Positions 17,808 to 60,777 of a DNA stretch of 64,000 nucleotides are shown one piece after another (the stretch's first letter is position 1; the number at the start of each line of letters is the position of its first letter). Under the pieces are notes generated by a model. The model was not told the DNA's origin. It was given only the letters and a program-made list of their open reading frames with translations, and ran no database searches. The stretch is from Torymus aiolomorphi (lineage: Eukaryota > Arthropoda > Insecta > Hymenoptera > Torymidae). The DNA is taken from positions 231,111,376 to 231,175,375 of the forward strand of contig CM070873.1 in NCBI GenBank assembly GCA_036365515.1, given 5' to 3'. The translations under genes and the position numbers were made by a program.

Positions 17808-20800
17808 GCATCGAATGAGACGGCTTCGGAGTTGCCGAAGAAGCGAAAGTGCGCGAGCGGAAAGTTGAAAATTACCGTCGCGCTTTTTAATGGTTAGCTT
17901 ACACACCTTTGTGTAGCTTTTTTCCAAAGTCCGCCCAAGTTCTGTAATTTGATTGTTAATGAAGCGGAGAGAGAAAGAGAGAGAGATCTTTCTTTTCCTC
18001 GACATTTACTTTAAGTAGTTTTTAAATAATACTGAAGGAGTATAGGAAATTCGCTATGGCGCTTCGAGTATTCTTTGCGCCGCGTTATATAGCTTTGCCC
18101 GCGAAAGTATAAGCATCTAAAAACAGCGCTCCCCGAAACATCGAAGCGAGAAAAGTTTCCAAATTGGTAATTATCTTGCCTCTCCCGGTGCCTCCCCTCT
18201 ATCCAACCGCGTCAGCGTGCACAATTTCCAAAATCACCGTATTATTTCGTCGCTCGCACTGAAGAACCTCGTCGCGGCGCGCATCCTGACTTTTTGCCCC
18301 ACTCTCTTTCCCTCCCTCTCTTTATCCCATATACGCACGGTATTAATTATACGCCCAAAGCCCACATTTACCCGGAACCAAGCCAAGGCCGCGTTTTTAT
18401 GCATTAGCGGAGCAGCGGCAGGGCAAGAAAAAAGAAAGCTCAAAAAATCGAGCGCGCGCAGCAACGGAACGGCGCATAGGAGTCAGCATAACGCGGGTAC
18501 ATACCCAACGTGGCGGCACATTTTCGGTCGCTTCGCATTCTCAGAAATTCGGTTCACACAAGGGCGCACATGCCGAATAGCTGTGTGTTGCCGTGTATAT
18601 ATACCGCGCGAGCACATGTCCATTTATAGAAGCCTGGCATCCGGCTCCCCCCCTTATAACAGCGCTTGCACGCGTGTACGACGGAAGCGGCGAAAAAATA
18701 TATATATATATATGTGTAACAGCTATATAGCCGCCCTGTAAATGTGCTCCTGCGCGCGCTGGACCGTTTTTTGCGAAAAAGGGGGTGAGTAAGAGAGGGA
18801 GGAAAGAGCGCGCCTGGCTTGCCAATTCTTTACGCTCCGAGAAATGTTCGCCGCGTTTTTTAATGCTGTCGATGCCCTTTTGCGCTTCATTCTTTGCATT
18901 GCGCGCCGAGAGCGTACGAGCGTGTTATATACGAAGTGTGCGAAATTATCCAATTTGCACGAGGGTGCGCTTTTTGGTGCTTTCCGGTCGGCTCGAATGA
19001 ATGCTTAATCTTTTATAATATTATAGGGAAAGTGTGTTGTGTGGCTGAAGAAATATTTAGCCTTATAGTGTAGGAGGAATTATTAACTCGTCATTAAATC
19101 GTGTTATAAAAAGGTAACCTATACGTAAGGTGATTAGAGTTTTTCTTATTTTTAAATTTATGTTAATTAAGAGGTGAGGCAGGAGAAAATTCATATCACA
19201 ATATCTGATTATCATATAATTAGAAAAGTATAGTACGTTTAAAAAGTAGCCGTAAATAATATCAAAATTATAGGTGCCAAAGAAGCTGTAACGAAATTAA
19301 TTTTCACGCTGATGAGAAACTTGATTGAATATGCCATTATACGTAACATCTTGACTTTAGGCAGTGTAAAAAATAAACCGACAGTAATTAATAACTTAAT
19401 GGAGTACTTATTCCGGATAATTACGAACTTTGACGATACTGTAATTTAATTAATTTGTACACTGTTTTCATAAATTTATAATGAGGTTCCACGAAGAATA
19501 GATGCTTATATTAACGATTTAACTACCTTATACGTTACCTTTAATAACCTGCGACGTAACAATATTAATTAACATCGTATACGTATTATTAAAAATATTA
19601 CTCACACATTTTCAACGAAAATAAATACGTCATTCCCTTTTTTCCCTTCAAATATCACAACAAATGTGAAATTTCAGTCAACCGCTGCCCCTCTCCCAGC
19701 CGTCCCCGGTCGGCATCGCACGTTTCGCGCATATCGATCAGCCACGAGGGCGTGCAAGGGAAAAAATAAAACACGAACTCTCGCTCTTTGCCGTGATACT
19801 ATACAGGCTGCGCTCGCGGAAATCGAGCGAACAGAGAGCCACGCACAGCCTTTACACTGCCGGAGGCTGTGGAGCAGCAGCAGTATACCGAATTCGCACG
19901 CAGGCACACGACGCAATCGACAATGAAGCGCAAATTCGCGGGGCGGGACACAATGCGAAATTAAAAATTAGCCGCGATCGATGCGCGCGAACGCGTTGTC
20001 GCGCTGCGTTGCTGTACTGCTGCACACGCAGCAGATTTTTCCGACCACACGCGGGCTAGTGAGGTGGGGGCGGTAAAGTCGAGGGCGACTGGTATGTTAT
20101 ATGAAAGAGGGGGCGGCACGTTCGCGCGCTGCGAAAGGACAGAGGGCAATCAATTAAGCCTGCGCGCGCGGTCGAGTGATTAGAGGCCGGACACGTGGGC
20201 AGCAGCCTCCCCATAAAATCGCCTCGTAAATTGACGGCGAGAGAGAGAGAGAGGCTGCTGTTGCGTCGCGCGCTTCCCCGTTTTCACCGTTGTTTTAATA
20301 GTTATCGCGCGCGTGCCTCTCTCTCTGTCTCGCACTCGCTCGCCAGTAATTTGTGGCGGATGATAACGGCCTTGGAGTGCCGAGGGAGCTGCGAGCGAGG
20401 GGTGGCGAGGCTTCTTTCTCTTTTTCTGTCTAGAGGAGGTGGAGGAGGAATTTTTGAGGTTCGGGTGGAAAAAAATTCCCCTGGGTATTGGTATTCGATG
20501 ACAGTTGTGTATATAGGTGCTCGGTGGTATTTAAGACGGGGAATGTCCGGCTGAATTTTTATAAGAATGCTTAAGGTCTAATAATTACGAGGTAGTCGAT
20601 GTGAAAGATAGTTGAAATAGTTTTAAACGCGTCATCTCGAAGTTTCTGCACGCTTTGACATTTTAATTTTTTTATACATATAAGAGAATCAGGAGTGTAA
20701 GTTATTTGATATTATAAAATTCTATTAAATTAAATTTTCATATACTATATTTTATTTTATTTTTCTCTTATTTTCATCGTGAACTGTATCTACAATATGC

Positions 20801-23800
20801 GTTTTGTTCCGATAAAAAGGTAGAATCATCATTACGCCATACAACATTGCCTACCGTTGTACGACAATAGTCTCACATCTGTCCTTATTGCCATCAAAAG
20901 CAGAGTTTCCATGGCCATACATTCGTTCCCATGCACCATCAACCCGACGAAACCGTCTCTTTCACGAAAACTCTCGCGTGTAACGTAAAAAATAAGTTCC
21001 ACGCTCATTTCCATAAAAAATTATACACGTTCCCATTTTCCACTTTTACTGCGTCCTTAGATTACCTATCATCTATATTACCGCCCATCTCCTCAATCTC
21101 TTACCGTCCACTCCTCCCGACACAACAAATTCCATGGCATTACCAAACTAGTCCGCAGCGAGACCTTTGCATATATAGGAACACATAAGAAAGTGCGCGG
21201 CGCGTATATATAATACACGTGAACCTTCGACCGCGTCTCCGAAAATAAAGTCGTCGCGTATGCAGCAGCGGCAGCGGCCAAGACAGCGGCGCGCAGCAGC
21301 TCTCGGACACAATGGCGGCGGCGCCCGAAACCGTTTTGCGCGAGAGGCATCTCATTATGCTAAACAGGATCTCTCTCGCCTTTGAGCCGTCCGGAGATAA
21401 AAAGACACACACAGGCACGTTTGTGTATAAGATGCCTCGCGACACCTTCAAAAAACGCGCTGTTACGCCTAAACGTTTTTTCCTCTCTCTCTCTTTTTCT
21501 CTCCCCCACCTTCCTTTTGTACATTCGCGTGCACATGCATCGGTTGGGGGTCATTATGCGTTTGTACACAGCTATACACACACACAGCCATCTTCGTACA
21601 TGGTGCTGTTCTTTTTTTCGCAACGCGCGACGTATGTATACAAAGCCGAACATACGCGCGAGGCGGAACGGCGCTACTACTATTCGCTTGCAAATGTAAC
21701 GGTCTCGCGACGACGTCGCGCAGCTCTCTTTTTGTCATTTTTCTTTTCGGAAAAGCCGTGCTCGCGTGTACACATATACGCAGGCATGCGCAGCGCTATG
21801 GCTCCGGAAGTTATGACTCTACACGCGGGCCGAGGGGTAATAATAGTGCCCCTGCGCGCGAGCGCGCACCTATTTATTGTTTGCGAGCCCGTGCGTGCAT
21901 GTATATATAGGTGTGTGTGTATATGTACTGCGACAGGTGTTCGCGGGGTCACCGCGCGTCGCGCTGAATGGGGATAAATTACAGCTTAATTATTTAAGTA
22001 TGGAGTAGTTTTGTATAGAGTTTGTAAAAAGTAATATTAACGAAGTACGCAGCGGTGTGTTATTCCAGTGAATTAACGTGTTTTGTATGTAGTATACGGG
22101 AAGAGGAATTTTCTTATTAACTGGTAGTTATCATTTGAGGCTCCTCTTAATATACTGCACAGAGAAGATTAGATGCACTCTGGGTCACATAGAATATTAA
22201 TCCAGCTGATTTAGCGCTAATGCGTCTAATACGTATGCACTGCGCGAAGAGAGCTTATATATATATGTATAATATTCTCGAGTGAGAGAGCTGCGCCTAA
22301 TAAGCCACTAATGTCAGTTTTCGAATGAGGTGTTTCTCTGTGGCAACTCTGGTGGTCGCGTATATATTATGTATATAGGAGAAAATTAAAATCTCAATTT
22401 CTCTACGAGGAATTCCGCTAGTACGGCGAGGCTGACAAAAGAAATAGCGAAAAACGTTTATCGGGCGCAGGTCGACCTGCTGGGACGGCAATTTGCATTA
22501 ATAAAGTAAAGCAAATTTGCGGAATCGGAAAATCTGGGTCGCGTGTATAGCGAGTGGTCGGCATGTATACGAGGAAACAATTTTAAACATTGTTGCAGGG
22601 GGTGCATGAAACGATCCACAAAAAATATACTTCTTTATATTCAAATTGCCTTCGCAGAAGTTTTTCAATTTCATTTCGCTCCTCGCGCGGCGCAGTGTTA
22701 CGTTTGAGTAATGAATGGAAAATAACTATAGTGAATATAGACCTTTAGAAAGCTGGAATTAATTTATGAAATGAATTTTAATATTAATTTCAGTATATTC
22801 TGCGAATGTTATATACATGCAGTTCCGAAAATTTTTAACAAAATATTTCAATTATACTTATGTTATAATACTACTAATATTATTAAATTTATGACAAACG
22901 AAGATAATCATTATTATAAAAGCATTGTTTGAATTAAATTATAATAAATCGAAAAATATATACTCTATATCCACCTCATGCATTTCACAGTCTCTCCTGG
23001 AACCTCGCAATACTTACTCAAGCAACATCGCGAAATCGGCTTGAAAAATTAATTACCCATTCCTCCTGCACCTGCCCGCCTATATACATATACATATATA
23101 TAAAACGCTCGCTCGGAAATCAACAACGAAGTACACGCCTCCGCTCTAAGCAGGCCATTACACATTCAAATCCATTCTCTTCACCCGAGGCGCAGCAACG
23201 ACGTTCCGCCACCTCCTCCTCCTTTTGCACTGCATAATCGATTGGCTGCCAAATCCCCATGGTTAACCGGGGCCGCGTGGTAACGAGGCGAGCTCTGCTC
23301 GGAGGGGACACGAGAGGAGAAAAGAGAGACTATGCGAGTTTCTCGCCGGGCTGCATTATCAACGAGTTGCCCGGCGCGTCGCTGCCGGGGCAGAGATAAA
23401 GCCGCGCGATGTGTTTAAAATAAATAAAGAAAAAAGGGGGATAAAAACAGACACGAGAGGAGTGGTATAGCCTTGCACTTGCGCCTAAATCAATATAGAG
23501 AAAGCAGGCAGGGGTCGCCCCTATAATACGTGTAGGTATTTCTATTTCTGCTTTGTTATACGCCCACGTCGTATTAGCCGTCGATTTATCGGCGCGACCC
23601 AGACGCGCTTGATTCGCGCCCGCGCGCGCCGCTCTCGGTAATTTATTTAGCGGGCCTCCGCGCCGGGAGTATAGCGGCAGCTCGTCTCCTCTTTTTTCTC
23701 TCGGCGTTGTTTTTCTGCGAGAGGTGGATGAAGAGGCTGCTGGCGAAGACACGTAATTCGATTTGCGACGCGAGGCGCAATCGTCCCGAGCCAATTGGCT

Positions 23801-26748
23801 TATTTTCAGCTTGCAGCTGAGCTGCTGAAGGCTTTTTAAGGAGCTCTCCTTATAGCGCTACCCGTGTTTACGTTATACGGTTAGGTCTTATTGGCTTTTC
23901 TACTTGTATAGTTACGATGTAGACTCAAATTGAGGAGTGAATTTCAATTTGGACGAAGCGAACGGTGAGAATGCTCACGACGATGTTGTTTTAAGGTCAG
24001 ATTTTTTTTTTGCGAATGGAAATTTGAGAATTAAAACGTTAAAGTTTTTGATTGGCTGTTTTTTATGTTTATATTGGTTTTATATTACTGTACGTGTAAA
24101 TCGTTTACAAATCTAAAGCTCGATTTCGTTTCGTACTATATATGTATATACACTTTTAATTGAAATATAATAAAATTTAGAAAAGGGAGTTTAACTTGTA
24201 AGTAAAATTAAAAAATAAATATTGTTCGTATTTTACTTATAACTATATATGGCGTAAAACTGAAATATTCTACGTCCATATATTAATTGGATAAATGGAG
24301 TCACGTTATGCTATAATTGGACTTCGCAAATTAATTAATTCTTGCGGGTGGCGGCGCTGCAGTCACCGATGCTATAATAATTGAATTTAGATACAATTAT
24401 ATTTAATGGCATCATTTGGTTACAGAACGAAAATATTTTTGCGCCCGTATAGATACTAATAAAATTAGTCCTCATTATTGGCTCACTCTATTGAAGTAGC
24501 TGCTCTGCAATATATTGTTCTTTATGCATGTGACCGTTGCAAACATCAGCTTTACAATAAATTTTGAATCGCCCCACCAACAAATCATCATTAGCTTAAC
24601 TTAATCATCAATTTCGCGGGGGGATAATCAGGTCATTTGATTTCAGCGGCCGGTCGCTGCTGAACAGACACGGTGCGCGCACGGAAACGTCAATAAAATG
24701 CAATTCGCCGCAGCGATCTGCTGACATCGTCCCCAATCCGAAGCCTTCAAATGGGCTTTTAACGAGTTCGAAAATAAGTCACAAAAGCACCAATCTTCCG
24801 AACGATCAATTCCAAAGCATCACACACAGCCAAGCCTCTCTCTCTTACTCGACAATACCGAAGACACCCTCGGCGTGAATCCCATTACGAATGAAATTAA
24901 AATCAAGTACAGACCTTCCCGGGGCGCGCGACAAAGTGACTTAAACGACGCGACGCTACCTCTTCAGCTCTCGATGCAATCGAATTGAACGACGGGGGCA
25001 AAAAGAGCTTTTCACCCGGCGTATATTGAGAGTACTATTTTCTTCCCACCCGCTGGCACGGAGATAGCGCAGGCGCGCGTGTACAAAGCCACCTCGTGTG
25101 TACACTAAGCCTATTAACCCTGCAGGCGCTCGCGCTGCGAGATTTATCAGCGTTCGAACGCCTGCCCGCGAGTTCCACACGTGTTTGTAGTACGTAGCCA
25201 GAAGGGCCTATCGAAGAGAGTGTATGTAGGCCAATGACAATTTTTTTTTACCAGAGGTCTTTGAAGTTTGGTATAGGGAAAAGCCGATGAAAAATGACCG
25301 CCCCTTGCAAGCTTTTGGTCCGAATTTGCGCTTGTTTTTTGGGTCAGTTATATATGGCGAAGAGAGAGAGAGATATTCGTGTTGTGCTTTTTGTGGAAGT
25401 AAATTCCGGCATTTGGAACGTGCAGAAGTGAAGTTTGCGCGTGAAAACAAAAAGGTATTAAAAATTTTCCCTCTTCAGCGAGATATGGACAATCAAAGGA
25501 TAAAAGTGGATACAGGCATTAAAGCGCTAATAATTTACGGTAAAAGCTTTTACGTGTGGATATAGTAGGACCGTTTTACTTCGTCTATACAGCTGGTGAT
25601 TTTTTTTTTTTTCGTAAAGTCCACAAGTTGATTGCTAGTTTGACCTGCTATAGCATTTCGTTAAATTACATTCCAAATTGCAAAAAATTTACCGAGGTTT
25701 TAACGCGACGTTTCTTTTCTGTAGATTGATTTGCCTTTTTCAAATCGAATGACATCACTTTCGAAAAAGTCTATTACCAGTCCAATCAATACCCCGACCT
25801 TTGTTTTCGAGCACAAAAGACAACCGTGAGAACTCGATTCCATACGTGTTGCCTCGATAACCAGTATATAGGTATACATATATACCCACACGCCGAAGTC
25901 TCATCTCTATTTTAAGACTTTTCAACCGTTCAAACGTATATAGCCGCGCGGTCATCTTCGACAACGCAAACAGATTTTTTTTTTCGCCCAGGTCAAAGCT
26001 ATTCCCCGATTCGTATATATCCCACTCTATAGACGCTCGTCACTCCGTAATTAGCTCCGACCGCTGGCACGTATATAGCGCTGTTCTCTCGCACTGACTC
26101 GCGGTAATTCTCCATCTGCCTTTCTTTCTTTCTTGACTTTTTGTCGGGACTGAGCCGAGTGTGTGTGTGTGTGTGTCTGGCCGAGGCAAATGAGGAAGGG
26201 AGAGGAGGCGAGATAGATAGACAGAGAGAAAGTACACGCGGAGCGCTCGCGACGTATCGTTTTCCCGGGGCCCCGGGAGTTACTTAATACGTTTCAAGAA
26301 GGGATTAGGTGTTGAGTTTCTCCGGACTTAAAAAGCCGTAATGCCCGCGGGGACCGACGACGCGCATCTGCTCGCGGAACGAGACCCGCCGCGGTACTTC
26401 CTTGCGCGTCCCACTACATTTCCTTCTTTACATCTGACGAGTTTTATTTGCGTTCCGAGGGCGTCTGCGTGTGTGTATCCTTTCGGAAGGCGGTTTACTT
26501 TTTCAAGATCGGGGGTGAACGCGCTAAGGGTACGGCGTTATTTTCACTTGAATAATCGCCTTTAATAAGCGCCTTGTCGATTTACATTTCAATGCTGGTG
26601 TTTCTTTTTTTTTTTGCCTCGCTCCTGCGAAGGCTGGAACGTATACTTAAACGGGTTTCGCACTCTAATGGCACCGTCACGGTGGGCATGAAAAACGAGC
26701 GGACTTGTTTGGATAAAAATTGGGCACGACTTTACAGCTCTATATCGG
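16551..26748. other. Non-coding flank, alternating CpG-rich and AT-rich blocks
   Basis: CpG-rich blocks at about 16900-19000, 19670-20560, 21150-22000 and 23000-23880; AT-rich between, notably 19010-19670 and 24050-24620. GC composition switches sharply at block edges. Open frames are low-complexity (Arg, Ser and Tyr-Ile rich) and resemble no family. Confidence 0.45.
17765..17804. repeat. TA microsatellite
   Basis: Forty bases of uninterrupted (TA)n in a CpG-rich block. Confidence 0.95.
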
Positions 26749-26979
26749 CACTGAGAAAAAGGATGTATTAAAAATTACTATAATATATATAGGTACGTGG
26801 GGACAAATCTCAAATACCAAATTTTTTACTATATTTTATAGTAAAAATTGATACATAATAAAAATTTCTATGTGCATAGTAATTTTTACTATAAAATATA
26901 GTAATAATTTTAGTATTTGAGATTTGTCCCCACGTTTCTATATATTATAGTAATTTTTAATACATTCTTTTTCTCAGTG
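26749..26979. mobile_element. Palindromic MITE, CACTGAGAAAAA ends
   Basis: Left CACTGAGAAAAAGGATGTAT...GTGGGGACAAATCTCAAATAC pairs with right GTATTTGAGATTTGTCCCCAC...ATACATTCTTTTTCTCAGTG over about 75-90 bp, with an AT-rich inner hairpin (TACTATATTTTATAGTA). The right half recurs at 62795-62875. Tc1/mariner-type affinity is inferred from the ends and from TA beside the related copies. Confidence 0.8.
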
Positions 26980-29900
26980 GCTGAATTAATAAATTTCAAT
27001 CGTGTGTATTCACCGTCAGCGTTATCCAATATTTTTTGTTGATTACAAAAATTTAATCCTCTTTTTTTCATTCAAAAGCTGTCCAAATAAAACCGAGTTT
27101 TACCGTTCATATAAAATCGCATGAAACTTTTAAACTATGGAATTTCGCACTTCGCAGCAGCTTTTACATTGTTTAGCTATTCCACCCAAAGCGTGTACTC
27201 GAATTCCAGCGAGATTTAACGTTCCCATGCAGCATCGAGCGAGATGCAGCGAGCAAATAGTTTAACTGTGCGACGCAAAAAAATAGCATTTACACGGGCG
27301 TGTATATATATACTACACATACACATGCATACCAACAAAAACAAAAAAGCAAAGCTGCAGTTAGCGACGACTGCTCCTCCAATACGCGCAATTAAAATTT
27401 CCAAGCGAACATCTGTGCGCGCTCTCGCATGCCCCGCTGCTCGCGTCATCCGATTAGCGTAATTGTTGCACTTTTTGCATCAACGACGGAGTGACGCGTG
27501 TACGTGTATGTATGGGGCCCCGCAGGCGACGACGATAATTTACAAAGTAGCATTTGCCTTCCCCTCCCCCCTTGTTCCTCCCCTTTTGCCGTCGGATGAA
27601 GTTGTTCGCGCTCGTCGATAAAGGGGCGCGCCGTTATTATATTGTTATCGAGCCGGTGCGAGAACGCAGAGGAAAATAATGTGAGCGCTTTTTGATTGTA
27701 TGTATACGTGTTGCTGCCCACGCGCGCATCCATTTTAATTAATTCCTTGTTCTTTCTTCATGCTCGGCGGCGATTTTTTCCGCCTTTTCGCGCGCGCTCC
27801 TTTTCGGTGCGTGCGAGCGAGCGGAGGGAATGGCTTCGATAAACGCTGCGAGTGAGTGAGGGAGAGAAACAGACGATGTTTAATTAGATATCGCGCTTCG
27901 GAATTTCCATGTCGCGGAGTGTATTGTCGGTCTCTGACGTGCGCTTTGTTAGCCGTGAACTGGGAAACAGCGAGCGCGAAATTATTAAAAATAGTTGAGA
28001 GTCGTCGGTTTATTCGGGAAACGTGTACACCTGATTAATATCGGAATTAATATCGCAAAGAACCTTCATAGAAATCAAGATTAACTTTGAAATCCTTCTT
28101 AATATATTATGATGCTTTTCGCGCTGATAAAATCCTTCACCGCTATTCCAACTGAAACGTCTACAACGCAATATTCTAGTTTTAACGTACTTCTCGCTGA
28201 AAACGAAATACTGCCTCTTCTCTATCATTTTTATTAAGGACTCGAGGGGATGCGTACATACATTACGATTATGGCAGCAAGATAGCGCGAATTAAATTGA
28301 TGGAGGAAAAAAAGAGCTGGATAAACAAACGAATGTCGGCACTGCGCGTAATCTCGCTCCTCGCTGCTTGTCCATGTTTATTTATTAGTTCGAGTTAGAG
28401 AGAACAATATAAGCAATTGCGGAGACAGCGGAATGTCGCTCGTTGTAGACACATTAGCTTCCGTCGTATAAAAATTTCACCGACAAGTGCAGTTCATATA
28501 AAGAGCGACTAGCTTGAACGATAAAAAAACAAATGGGGAGCAGACAGGCCACAACTGTTTCGCTGATATTGCGCTTATAACCTCTTGACCGCACTGGGTA
28601 TGTCGTATCTGTACGTTTTATCATTAGATTAAGCGGTTCATTAACTTCGTAAGAGTTTAGTGAATTATCAATGTCTGAGATTACGCGTTCCCGTATTTGA
28701 TTTCAATTCTAACCTAATTAGTAATGCTAATTGAGTATATATTTTTTAATCATCAGACGTATTAAATTGCAACAGTTTTTAGAATAATACAATAATTCAC
28801 TAAAATTGATATTTGCTATAAAAAGTAAAGTAAATGTAAATGTTTCATGTATTTATCTGAAATATTACTAAGTTTTATATACGATTGTTATTATTTATAT
28901 AGATATAAAAGCGGGCAAAAGAAAAGGATCTTTTTTGTCCTGGTAAACCGATGTTTTTATATTTGCTTTACAATTATGAAATAAGTGTTACCAAAGTATA
29001 TAACAAAACGAGACAGTGTCGTTGATCTTTGCCATTGTCGATTGAACTATTTCTTCCGCGTGTGCGTGCACGCTTCTGTTTTGACAGCTGACGCCTTTGT
29101 GAGAACAGACTATCACAGTTGTGAACTTCCCTCACTTAATGGGTGTAAACGGTAGGATGCTAAACTTGATGTTATTTTACGAGATTATCACGTACCTCTA
29201 CATTCTATGAAAGGATAGAAGAGAAAACTAATTTTACTAACCCTTTATTAAATATTTCCAATAAAAAGTTTCTTTTTTCTCATAGATTTTCCCAAACTAC
29301 TAACAACCTTTTACCCAAGTCAGTCATTACCGTGATTGATCGTAATTACATAGTTTACCAGCCTATACTTTAATCTAACCACTACTTTAAAAACTTGTCA
29401 AACGCTGTATACCCTACGCGGCGCTAGCTCATCCTATTTTCTTCCGCGTACACGCTCCTGTCATTTTCCACTTACCGTGATCATCGGAGATACAGATCCG
29501 GACCGCATGTCATCCGCTTTCCCCCGTGCACTCTCCTCTCCTCTATTAAAACTGACAAATCTCGTACACGCGGCTGCGCGGTGCGCGCTGTATATAACTT
29601 TCCCGAGCGCCGCATCGTTCGAGCCGCTCGGAACTCCTAATCCAAGTTTTTCCTCTCGGAACCCATAAATTTAGTGGAAAGAGAGAGAGAGAGAGAGAGA
29701 AAAAGAATCGTCCCGCATTTCCTCCGACGGAACTTTCTTCCCCTTCGAACCAACTCACTCTCTCTCTTCTCGTCAACCCCGCCCATTTATTTATTTCTAT
29801 ATCCATCCGCGCGCGCGGTGATGTATGTGCTGCATGCGCACGCTCATTACGCGCGTTATGTGTAGTATATATGCGCGCGTCGGGGCCCCCCTTCTCGGGA

Positions 29901-30948
29901 GCCTAAACGAGCCGCGGCTGACCTCACATCCGGTCCAGCCGGAGAGAGAGCGAGAATGAATTGGAACGGAGGGCTACTAAACAACAATAGTAAATTCGTA
30001 CGCGCGTGTATATATGTGTATATACATGTACGCACGCAGTGTACGTACTCCGGCTCTTATTTCCGGCGCGACTCTCGCTGTCCCCGCGCGGCTGAGCGGA
30101 CATTCATTGTTGTGTGCGCTCGGCTCGCCTTGCGCGCGGATAGAGCAGTGCTTTTCAATGCAGGAGGTGCGTACATAGCGATAGATAGCCATCGGCGCGT
30201 TTCTTTTATGATTTTCGCGCGCTCGTTGTGGGAGGAAGAGTTCAGATTGAATGGACGCGCGCGGCGCGCGATGTGAAAGGCCTTGGACAATTAGCCGCTG
30301 CAGAGGAAGACGATAGGATCGATTAAGAAAATATATTGTGGAACGAGGCTCTCTTAAGCTCTTTCGCGTGCGCATGCCGTGGTGCGATTCAATCTGCGCG
30401 GCGCTCCATGCGGTGAATGGAACGGGGAATTACCGCGTATGTGTGTGTGTGTCAGAGGTTGAAGGCTTTGAATTTGATTTATTTCGCTGATTGTAGGTTC
30501 GGAGCGGAGGCCTGCGCAAGCAACAGCGACGCGCGTGCTGAAGCTGCGGTTATTATTTTAAAATTGCGAAGCGCGCGGCCTGCAGGGGCTTTTCATTCGC
30601 CCGGGGGGCATCGATATTCATGAGTGAATGCGTTACATTGTATGGCTGTGCATGATATGTTGGCGTAATTAATTGTGGAGTTATAGTTTGTCAAGCAATA
30701 AATAATTTATCGCTCGCTGACTATATTGTGTTGTTGTAAATTATGTTGAGAAAATCGTACAAATGATTGTATAAAATAAATGTTATACATATTTAGAATG
30801 GCTGCAAAATCTCGGTCATGGAATGAAATTTCATTTGGTGTTCATTTTTATACGATCATGCTAAAGGAATAATGCGTAATGTAACTTTATCGCATAATGA
30901 TTGTTTATACGACTGTTTATATATTTCTCGCGCATTATTCAATCAACC
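26980..30948. other. Non-coding flank
   Basis: CpG-rich at 27200-28020 and 29400-30640, AT-rich at 28030-29400 and after 30640. GA repeat at 29677-29701. No gene supported. Confidence 0.45.
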
Positions 30949-31115
30949 ATACTCTCTATAAAGTTGAATCAGTGAAAAAACCACTAATTATTCACTATAT
31001 TTAAAAATAGTAGAATTTACTAATTTTAAATAGAGAATATTCACTAACTCTACGGTCGGCCAATTTTATAACTAATAATTAGTGTTCTTTTTCACTAATT
31101 CAACTTTAGAGAGTA
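30949..31115. mobile_element. Palindromic MITE just upstream of the first coding exon
   Basis: Left TACTCTCTATAAAGTTGAAT-AGTGAAAAA...CACTAATTATT pairs with right AATAATTAGTG...TTTTTCACTAATTCAACTTTAGAGAGTA. Arms are about 48 bp with a few mismatches around a 70-bp centre. Both ends carry TA. It ends 132 bp before the exon border at 31248. Confidence 0.7.
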
Positions 31116-31247
31116 ATCTTCCCGTAATTCATCCGAAAAAAACATGATGGAATCCTATAGCTATTATATAATTCTGTCTTAAATAAAATCTCATATACCA
31201 TTTATAAATGAGAAACACTCGTAGTAACGTACGTCTTTAATTTCCAG

Positions 31248-31309
31248 GCGGACCAATCAGCACTCATGCCCGAGTAAAGGCCCCGGCCGCTGAGACTCCG
31301 GTGTGCAGG
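31248..31309 (+). other. CadN: CadN 5' leader segment in first coding exon
   Basis: A pyrimidine-rich acceptor (TTTAATTTCCAG) ends at 31247, so this exon probably begins at 31248 and is joined to an upstream untranslated exon. A three-codon upstream reading frame, ATG-CCC-GAG-TAA, lies at 31266-31277, out of frame with the main start. The main ATG at 31310 has A at -3 and is followed at once by a signal peptide, which favours it as the start. No in-frame stop lies between 31248 and the ATG, so a longer N-terminus from an upstream exon cannot be excluded. Confidence 0.55.

Positions 31310-60777
<29,468 letters not shown>

Noticed and set aside
21312..21977. 221-codon frame starting ATGGCGGCGGCG in a CpG-rich block
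   Set aside because: The start looks gene-like, but the rest is low-complexity Ser/Arg/His sequence with no domain and no splice context. The ATGGCGGC context could instead be promoter-like, without further support.
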